Of a stretch of DNA of 27,682 nt, positions 22,784 to 27,682 are shown piece after piece. The position numbers and the translations under genes are program-made. Positions within the stretch are counted from its first letter, which is position 1. Each line of letters begins with the position of its first letter. Source of the DNA: Roseovarius sp. (lineage in GTDB: Bacteria; Pseudomonadota; Alphaproteobacteria; Rhodobacterales; Rhodobacteraceae); contig JAASSQ010000006.1 of assembly GCA_021767845.1 (NCBI GenBank), forward strand, positions 1 to 27,682, read 5' to 3'. The notes beneath the pieces were generated by a model that was given only the letters and a program-made list of their open reading frames with translations, had not been told where the DNA came from and ran no database searches.

Positions 22784-23892
22784 TGGGCGGGACGCTCCTC
22801 TATCTCGCTGATGCCATCGGTTTCCGTGACCTCGATATACTGCGCCCGCGCGCCGAGATCGGCAAACAGTTCGGGGCCCGTGCCGGTCATCCAGGCCTGC
22901 GCGCCGATGGCGCAGATCTCGTCATAAAGCGCGGCGCGGCGGGCGGCATCCAGATGGGCGGCGACCTCATCGAGCAGCAGAAGCGGCGGGGCGCCGAAAT
23001 CCAGCGCGATGGCGCGCGCATTGGCCAAGATCAGCGACACCAGAAGCGCCTTTTGTTCCCCGGTCGAGCAATCGCGCGCCGGCACGCCCTTGGCGGCATA
23101 GACCCCGTAAAGATCGGCGCGGTGCGGGCCGACCAGCGTGCGGCCTGCGGCCAGATCCCGAAAGCGGCTTTCGGCCAAGGCCTCGGCCAGATCGGCCGGG
23201 GTGTCGGGCATGTCCCCTTCGGTCGAGACAAGGTCAAGCTCGGCGGTGGGGAAGGCGGTTTCCGCGCGCTCCTGCGCGGCGCGCAACTGTTCGAGCGCGA
23301 AAAGCCGGTTCGCGTGGATCGCCGCGCCGGTTTCGGCCATCTGCCGTTCCAGCGCCACATACCAATGGGCATCGCGGACCTGATCCTTGAGCAGACGGTT
23401 GCGTTCCCGCATGGCCTTTTCATAGGCCAGCGACGCATCCGCATGATCGGGCCGGAAACTGAGGGTCATGCGGTCGAGGAACCGGCGGCGCCCCTCGGTG
23501 CCCTCGATCCAAAGGCGGTCCATGCTGGGCACCAGCCACAGCACCCGCGCGATGCGCCCCAAGGCGGTCTGGGCGGCAGGTTTGCCGTCGATCCGGGTTT
23601 GCCGCGCGCCGCCGTCCTCGGACCAGAGCTCGACCTCGTGCACCTGCTGGAGGGAGCGCAGGATGCCGGTGACTTTCCAGCCAAGCGCCTCGGGGCGGCG
23701 GGCCATGTCCTGCGCCGCCGCGCGCCGCAGCCCGCGCCCCGGCGAAAACAGCGAGACCGCTTCGAGGATGTTGGTCTTGCCCGCCCCGTTCGGCCCGTGA
23801 ATTGCCACCGGACGGGCATCGACCTCGATCTTCGCGCGCTTGTGGGAGCGGAAGTGCGACAGGGTCAGGCGGGAGAGGTGCAGGTCAGCCAT
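22780..23892 (-). CDS. recF: DNA replication and repair protein RecF
   Basis: RecF is an SMC-like ATPase that, with RecO and RecR, helps load RecA on gapped DNA at stalled forks. The 370-residue product has Walker A G-P-N-G-A-G-K-T at residues 33-40, the ABC signature S-T-G-E-Q-K in the C-terminal third and Walker B L-L-L-L-D-E-V-A-A-H-L-D, in the expected order and with normal length. The start at 23892 gives the usual N terminus (L-x-L-x-x-F-R-S-H). It lies 84 bases after dnaN, with several hairpins in the gap, and overlaps the VOC gene by 4 bases. Confidence 0.96.
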   Translation of the reverse strand: MADLHLSRLTLSHFRSHKRAKIEVDARPVAIHGPNGAGKTNILEAVSLFSPGRGLRRAAAQDMARRPEALGWKVTGILRSLQQVHEVELWSEDGGARQTRIDGKPAAQTALGRIARVLWLVPSMDRLWIEGTEGRRRFLDRMTLSFRPDHADASLAYEKAMRERNRLLKDQVRDAHWYVALERQMAETGAAIHANRLFALEQLRAAQERAETAFPTAELDLVSTEGDMPDTPADLAEALAESRFRDLAAGRTLVGPHRADLYGVYAAKGVPARDCSTGEQKALLVSLILANARAIALDFGAPPLLLLDEVAAHLDAARRAALYDEICAIGAQAWMTGTGPELFADLGARAQYIEVTETDGISEIEERPAQ

Positions 23893-23910
23893 CCGTGCGC
23901 CCCCGTTCTC

Positions 23911-23970
23911 GCCGTGGAAAACGGCACGGAAAGCCGAGGGTTTCCGGCCCGGAATTCTGGTGAATTCCGG
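23911..23970. repeat. Three successive small hairpins in the dnaN-recF spacer
   Basis: The 84-base gap holds GCCGT/ACGGC around GGAAA (23911-23925), CGGAAA/TTTCCG with an 8-base loop (23927-23946), and CCGGAATTC/GAATTCCGG around TGGT (23949-23970), all perfect. The last lies 7 bases beyond the dnaN stop on the minus strand. None is followed by a U-run, so they look more like mRNA-processing, stability or partial attenuation elements than full terminators. Confidence 0.55.
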
Positions 23971-23976
23971 TCAGCC

Positions 23977-25095
23977 TTACACCCGCATCGGCATGACGAC
24001 ATAGACCGCGCTGGTGTCGTTGCCTTCGCGCATCAGGGTCGGATCGCCCGAGGAATTGAACAGGAACACCGCGTTCTCGCGATCCACCTGGCTGGCGATT
24101 TCCAGCAGGTATTTCGCGTTGAACCCGATTTCGAGCCGTTCGTCGCCATAGGCGACGGCCAGTTCCTCTTCGGCGGCGCCGCTGTCGGGGGCGTTGACCG
24201 ACAGGACGAGCCGATCCTCGTCCAGCGTGAGTTTCACCGCGCGCGAGCGTTCCGAGCTGACGGTCGCCACACGATCCACGGCCTTCGCGAACTCGGCGGC
24301 GTCCACTTCCAGCTTGCGGGTGTTTCCCTGCGGGATCACGCGGGTATAGTCGGGGAAGGTGCCGTCGATCACCTTGGAGGTCAGCGTGATGTCGGGCGTG
24401 GCAAAGCGCACCTTGGTTTCCGACACCGAGACCGCGATCTGCATGTCGTCGTCCTCGAGCAGCTTGCGCAGCTCGCCCACCGTCTTGCGCGGCACGATCA
24501 CGCCGGGCATGTCCTCGGCGCCGGCGGGCAGGTCGGCATCGACCCGCGCCAGACGGTGCCCGTCGGTGGCCACGCAGCGCAGCACCTGGCCGCCATCGGC
24601 ATCGGCCACGTGCATGTAGACACCGTTCAGGTAATAGCGTGTCTCTTCGGTCGAGATCGCGAATTTCGACTTGTCGAACAGCCGCCGCAGCACCGGCGCC
24701 GGGGCGCTGAAATTGCTGCTGTATTCCGACGAGGCCATCACGGGGAAGTCCTCTTTCGGCAGGGTGGCCAGGTTGAAGTTCGAGCGCCCGGCCTCGACCG
24801 TCAGGCGACCCGCGGCGCTGTCATCGGTGAGGGTGACAAGCGCGCCATCGGGCAGCTTGCGGACGATCTCGTGCAGGGTCACGGCGCTGACGGTCGTGGC
24901 GCCGGCGCGCTCCACCTGGGCCGGGGCCTTGTCCACCACCTCGATATCCAGGTCGGTGGCGCGGAACATCACGTCATTCCCCTCGGCCTCGATCAGCACG
25001 TTGGCGAGGATCGGGATGGTGTTGCGCCGCTCGACCACGGATTGCGCCTGCGACACGGCCTTGAGCAGCGTGGCGCGTTCGATGCTGAGTTTCAT
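23977..25095 (-). CDS. dnaN: DNA polymerase III beta subunit (sliding clamp)
   Basis: DnaN forms the ring-shaped dimer that tethers DNA polymerase III to DNA. The 372-residue product has the normal length and three repeated clamp domains; it starts M-K-L-S-I-E-R-A-T-L-L-K-A-V and ends with the typical P-M-R-V tail (V-V-M-P-M-R-V). It contains the conserved Y-Y-L-N-G-V-Y segment near residue 150 and the A-T-D-G-H-R-L-A motif shortly after. The ATG at 25095 is preceded by AGGGAG; the longer reading frame upstream has no family similarity. It follows dnaA after 166 bases that contain a candidate promoter. Confidence 0.98.
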   Translation of the reverse strand: MKLSIERATLLKAVSQAQSVVERRNTIPILANVLIEAEGNDVMFRATDLDIEVVDKAPAQVERAGATTVSAVTLHEIVRKLPDGALVTLTDDSAAGRLTVEAGRSNFNLATLPKEDFPVMASSEYSSNFSAPAPVLRRLFDKSKFAISTEETRYYLNGVYMHVADADGGQVLRCVATDGHRLARVDADLPAGAEDMPGVIVPRKTVGELRKLLEDDDMQIAVSVSETKVRFATPDITLTSKVIDGTFPDYTRVIPQGNTRKLEVDAAEFAKAVDRVATVSSERSRAVKLTLDEDRLVLSVNAPDSGAAEEELAVAYGDERLEIGFNAKYLLEIASQVDRENAVFLFNSSGDPTLMREGNDTSAVYVVMPMRV

Positions 25096-25141
25096 ACCCT
25101 GGCTCCCTGAATATGGGTTCCGGCCGCGCGCCGGGAGGGGC

Positions 25142-25169
25142 ACGTTAGCAACTTCCCCTTGCGGCTCAA
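25142..25169 (-). promoter_or_regulatory. Weak candidate promoter of dnaN
   Basis: On the minus strand TTGAGC (25169-25164) and TAACGT (25147-25142) are 16 bases apart; matches are 4 of 6 and 3 of 6. It would give a leader of about 40 bases. dnaN may equally be transcribed from dnaA. Confidence 0.25.
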
Positions 25170-25212
25170 GCCTTTTGTGGCGTTTTGGGTGACAATCCGT
25201 CAGGGGTCAAGA

Positions 25213-25237
25213 CCGGCCCCACGGGATGCGGGACCGG
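25213..25237 (-). terminator. GC-rich hairpin after dnaA (possible weak terminator)
   Basis: CCGGCCCC (25213-25220) and GGGACCGG (25230-25237) pair with one G-U pair and a 9-base loop, 24 bases beyond the dnaA stop. On the minus strand only TCTTG follows, so termination would be incomplete at best. Confidence 0.35.
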
Positions 25238-25261
25238 TGTTGCAGACGGGAATCGGCCGGA

Positions 25262-26653
25262 TCAGCCCTCGAGCGTGCGGCGCAGGATTTCCAGATCGTC
25301 GGCGATCTGTGCATCCTGGGCCTGAAGCTCCTCGATGCGGCGGACGCCATGCATGACGGTGGTGTGATCGCGGCCGCCGAAGCGGCGCCCGATTTCGGGC
25401 AGCGAGCGGCTGGTCATCTGCTTGCACAGATACATCGCCACCTGGCGCGGGCGGGCGAAGGCGCGCAGGCGTTTCGGGCCGATCATGTCGCTGAGGCGGA
25501 TGTTGAAATGGTCCGCCACCTGGCGCTGGATTTCCTCGACGCTGACCTTGCGTTCCGAGGCGCGCAGCACGTCGGCCAGGCAATCCTGGGTCAGTTCCAG
25601 CGTGATCTCGTGCCCGACCAGCGAGGCGAAGGCAAAAAGCCGGGTCAACGCGCCTTCGAGAACGCGGACATTGGTGCTGATCCGGTGGGCGAGGAATTCC
25701 AGCACGCCGTCGGCCAGCTTCAGGTCGGGATACTGGCGGGCGTAGTGTTCGGATTTCGACTGCAGGATCCCGAGGCGCAGTTCGTAATCGGTCGGATGCA
25801 GATCCACCACGAGGCCGCATTGCAGGCGCGACTTGATGCGGTCCTCGAGGTTCTCGATCTCGCCGGGCGCGCGGTCGCCGGATATGACGATCTGCTTGTT
25901 CTGGTCCACCAAGGCGTTGAACGTGTGGAAGAATTCCTCTTGCGTGCTTTCCTTGCCGGCGATGAATTGCACGTCATCGACCATCAGCACATCGACCGAG
26001 CGGAACATCTCCTTGAAGTCCATCATCTTGCGGTCGCGCAGGGCCTGCACGAAGCGATACATGAACTGTTCGGCCGAGAGGTAAAGCACGTTGAGATCCG
26101 GGCGGCGCTGCCGCAGCTCCCAGGCGATGGCGTGCATCAGGTGCGTCTTGCCCAGGCCGACGCCGCCATAGAGAAACAGCGGGTTGAAGGTGACGGGGCC
26201 ACCTTCGGCCACGCGCTTGGCGGCGGCATGGGCCAGCTCGTTGGGCTTGCCGACGACGAAGGTGTCGAAGGTGAAACGTTCGTCCAGCGGCGCGGTGTTC
26301 AGGCGGATGTCGTTGTCGCCCTCCGACGCGCCAGCGGCAGCCGACTCGCCGTTTTCGGGCCGTGCCACGGGTGTGGGCGCCGCGCCGGCCGGCTTGCGCC
26401 CGGCATTGCAATTGGCGGCGACCTTGAATTGGACCCGGCGGATGTCGGGTTCGATCGAATTGACCTGGTAGAGGATCAGGTCGCCGAAATTCTGCGAGAC
26501 GTAATTGCCCAGGAAGCTGGTGGGCACGCTGAAGGTCGCGACGCCGTCATTCACATCCGAAAGCTCAAGGGGTTCGATCCAGTTGGTATAGTTGTTCTTG
26601 CCGACCGTCTTCAGAAGTTCCTGCTTGAGTTGGCCCCATTGTTCCTGCGTCAT
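25262..26653 (-). CDS. dnaA: Chromosomal replication initiator DnaA
   Basis: DnaA binds DnaA boxes at oriC and, as ATP-DnaA, opens the origin. The 463-residue product has domain I (about 1-75), a short linker rich in A, P and G (about 82-115), the AAA+ domain with Walker A G-G-V-G-L-G-K-T at 163-170 and Walker B V-D-D-V-Q-F at 225-230, and domain IV ending with the R-D-H-T-T-V-M-H signature (D429 to H435) that contacts the DnaA box. The ATG is preceded by GGGGGAAG. The 413 bases upstream contain no consensus DnaA box, so neither autoregulation nor a nearby origin is evident. dnaN follows on the same strand. Confidence 0.98.
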   Translation of the reverse strand: MTQEQWGQLKQELLKTVGKNNYTNWIEPLELSDVNDGVATFSVPTSFLGNYVSQNFGDLILYQVNSIEPDIRRVQFKVAANCNAGRKPAGAAPTPVARPENGESAAAGASEGDNDIRLNTAPLDERFTFDTFVVGKPNELAHAAAKRVAEGGPVTFNPLFLYGGVGLGKTHLMHAIAWELRQRRPDLNVLYLSAEQFMYRFVQALRDRKMMDFKEMFRSVDVLMVDDVQFIAGKESTQEEFFHTFNALVDQNKQIVISGDRAPGEIENLEDRIKSRLQCGLVVDLHPTDYELRLGILQSKSEHYARQYPDLKLADGVLEFLAHRISTNVRVLEGALTRLFAFASLVGHEITLELTQDCLADVLRASERKVSVEEIQRQVADHFNIRLSDMIGPKRLRAFARPRQVAMYLCKQMTSRSLPEIGRRFGGRDHTTVMHGVRRIEELQAQDAQIADDLEILRRTLEG

Positions 26654-27066
26654 TCTTCCCCCGTCTCACATATCGCTCGGACGCGCTTTACCGCTTCATA
26701 CAGTGATCCGATGCCCACGGAGACAGGTGCAGGCAAAACCGGGCCATGCGACCGCACACGTGCCGTCGCTGCCTGGTCCTGCCGGACCTTTATGACGAAT
26801 GATCGCAAAGCACCGTGGAGCGCGGACACACTGTTCCACGGCACGGAGCCTTACGTGTCGTCTTGTCGGACCAAGCACAATTGGCGCGAGCCAAACGCTG
26901 GACACCTACCCCCGATTGTCCGCGTTTCCGTGCTGTCTGTCCCCCCAAGCATGAATCGCCTGCTGAAGCTACCAAGACCGCGCGGGGCACGGCAACTGAA
27001 ACTCGCGCTTGACATGACGTTTCCGTGAAAAGAATCCCCGGCCCGGGCATCGCCCGCCACAACGCG
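26654..27066. other. Non-coding region between rpsT terminator and dnaA
   Basis: About 413 bases without a credible gene. I searched for DnaA boxes (TTATCCACA and one-mismatch forms), AT-rich unwinding stretches and TTAA-N7-TTAA CtrA sites and saw none. It holds a perfect 7-bp inverted repeat, CCGTGGA (26813-26819) with TCCACGG (26835-26841), which overlaps a two-mismatch DnaA-box-like TGTTCCACG at 26832-26840. There are also two GAATC sites (CcrM-type methylation targets). The dnaA promoter must lie here but no convincing -35/-10 pair was found on the minus strand. Confidence 0.6.
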
Positions 27067-27096
27067 AAAAAGGCGCCGGTGGGACCGACGCCTTTT
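27067..27096 (-). terminator. Intrinsic terminator of rpsT
   Basis: AAAAGGCGCCGGT (27068-27080) pairs with ACCGACGCCTTTT (27084-27096), one mismatch, GGG loop. Read on the minus strand the stem ends in a TTTTT run, 28 bases beyond the rpsT stop. It isolates dnaA from rpsT transcription. Confidence 0.85.
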
Positions 27097-27123
27097 GCTT
27101 CAATACTTTAAGGCCGAAACGGC

Positions 27124-27387
27124 TTAGCCGAGCGACTTCACGCGGGCCGCGAGGCGCGACATCTTGCGGGCGGCGGTGTTCTTGTGGAAGACGCCCTTGG
27201 TGACGCCGCGCATCAGTTCGGGCTGGGCGGCGCGCAGGGCGGCCTGGGCCGCGTCCTTGTCGCCCGAGGCGATCGCCTCTTCGACCTTGCGGAGATAGGT
27301 GCGGATGCGCGAGCGGCGGGCCTTGTTGACGGCCAGACGGCGCTCGTTCTGGCGGGCGCGTTTCTTGGACTGGGGCGTATTTGCCAT
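27124..27387 (-). CDS. rpsT: 30S ribosomal protein S20
   Basis: S20 is a primary 16S rRNA-binding protein of the small subunit. The 87-residue product is helical and very basic, begins M-A-N-T-P-Q-S-K-K-R-A-R-Q-N-E-R-R and includes the conserved H-K-N-T-A-A-R-K-M-S-R-L segment near the C terminus. Length is normal. The ATG at 27387 is the only start that gives the family N terminus; a longer frame upstream is unrelated. It has a leader of more than 100 bases if the candidate promoter is right, and S20 synthesis is autoregulated in E. coli. The rpsT-dnaA order is usual in Rhodobacterales. Confidence 0.97.
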   Translation of the reverse strand: MANTPQSKKRARQNERRLAVNKARRSRIRTYLRKVEEAIASGDKDAAQAALRAAQPELMRGVTKGVFHKNTAARKMSRLAARVKSLG

Positions 27388-27510
27388 TTGAATCAGACCT
27401 CTGTCAGGTTTGCGTTGTGTCAGTTCTGCGCGGGACAAACCCGAACGGGCGACGGATCGACCGGAGGTGATTCTAGCCAGAGCGGGCTGCACGCGCATGT
27501 ATGGCGGTGG

Positions 27511-27538
27511 CGTATAGCCAAAAATCCCGGCTTTGCAA
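27511..27538 (-). promoter_or_regulatory. Candidate rpsT promoter
   Basis: On the minus strand TTGCAA (27538-27533) and TATACG (27516-27511) are 16 bases apart, each matching 4 of 6 consensus positions. The leader to the rpsT ATG would be about 118 bases. Confidence 0.3.
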
Positions 27539-27576
27539 ACCCGAAACTGTTAAGCATTCGGGCGAATCGGCGGATC

Positions 27577-27594
27577 GGCCTTGTTAACAAGGCC
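27577..27594. promoter_or_regulatory. 18-bp perfect palindrome, possible operator
   Basis: GGCCTTGTTAACAAGGCC is identical to its reverse complement. It can bind a dimeric protein or fold as a 7-bp stem with a TTAA loop. No U-run follows on either strand, which argues against a terminator. It ends 6 bases before the 11-bp tandem array. Confidence 0.6.
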
Positions 27595-27600
27595 AGGGCC

Positions 27601-27633
27601 GGGTCGGTTTTACGTCGGTATCGCGTCGGTATT
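27601..27633. repeat. 11-bp-period tandem repeat (3 units) upstream of rpsT
   Basis: Three adjoining units read GGGTCGGTTTT, ACGTCGGTATC and GCGTCGGTATT, sharing the GTCGGT core and 11-base period of the array at 21684-21727. Bases 27610-27632 are identical to 21693-21715. It lies about 65 bases upstream of the candidate rpsT -35 element. Confidence 0.85.
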
Positions 27634-27682
27634 CGCCACCGACAGGCCAGAGGTTAACAGGGCGCACGCTCAGCGGCGGCGC

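Larger units (their letters stand above)
27388..27682. other. Non-coding region upstream of rpsT, rich in symmetric and repeated sequence
   Basis: These 295 bases to the window edge hold no credible gene. They contain a candidate rpsT promoter, an inverted repeat CCCGAA/TTCGGG (27540-27562, 11-base loop), an 18-bp perfect palindrome, the second copy of the 11-bp tandem array, and a further GTTAAC at 27653-27658. Local AT content is slightly raised around the GTTAA motifs. Confidence 0.6.

Noticed and set aside
22783..25110. A 775-codon open frame on the plus strand
   Set aside because: It is antisense to recF and dnaN and spans their spacer; its composition is that of a GC-driven shadow frame.
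27009..27037. TTGACA on the plus strand followed 17 bases later by GAATCC
   Set aside because: The -10 match is poor and the direction would produce only antisense RNA into the rpsT terminator.
26654..27066. oriC next to dnaA
   Set aside because: No consensus DnaA boxes, no AT-rich stretch and no CtrA-type sites were found, so an origin is not annotated.
26950..27570. A cluster of GANTC methylation sites around rpsT and the dnaA leader
   Set aside because: About five sites in 600 bases is only modestly above what base composition predicts, so no regulatory claim is made.

Overview
The window looks like chromosomal DNA from a GC-rich alphaproteobacterium, most likely Rhodobacterales (Roseobacter/Rhodobacteraceae type). 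The basis is gene content and order: rpsT-dnaA-dnaN-recF-gyrB on one strand, rsmB-heparinase II/III-purH-lspA-DUF3035-M16-M16 on the other, a DUF1674/SDHAF4 gene and strong G/C third-position bias. The genus cannot be told from this sequence. No rRNA, tRNA, CRISPR array, insertion sequence or prophage was seen.

Layout. Positions 1-2614 (minus) carry a MATE exporter, then rbfA overlapping a secreted NAGPA-like phosphodiester glycosidase gene. Positions 2789-4251 hold dapB, a small exported protein of unknown function and, convergently, an SDHAF4-like assembly factor. Positions 4319-12964 (plus) form a long housekeeping run: an RsmB-type rRNA methyltransferase, a heparinase II/III-like protein, purH, lspA, a DUF3035 lipoprotein, and a catalytic plus non-catalytic M16 peptidase pair closed by a hairpin terminator. 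Positions 13042-14127 hold a zinc-independent-looking MDR oxidoreductase with its own promoter.

Positions 14124-19085 form a self-contained inorganic-carbon module. A LysR regulator is divergent from dabB-dabA, whose products should form an energy-coupled membrane complex that converts CO2 to cytoplasmic bicarbonate. A near-perfect palindrome fitting a LysR box lies between them, and a bidirectional terminator separates dabA from gyrB.

Positions 19132-27387 (minus) hold the replication cluster, read rpsT, dnaA, dnaN, recF, VOC protein, LysE exporter, gyrB. The VOC and LysE genes are inserted between recF and gyrB with 4-base stop/start overlaps. gyrB has a good sigma70-type promoter.

The least explained signals are non-coding. 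They are (a) three GTAC-centred boxes spaced 32 and 31 bp apart upstream of the heparinase-like gene; (b) an 11-bp-period tandem repeat present twice, between lysE and gyrB and upstream of rpsT, sharing a 23-base exact match; (c) an 18-bp perfect palindrome beside the second array; and (d) a string of hairpins in the dnaN-recF spacer. All gene functions are inferred from family resemblance seen in the translated sequence; nothing was searched in a database.
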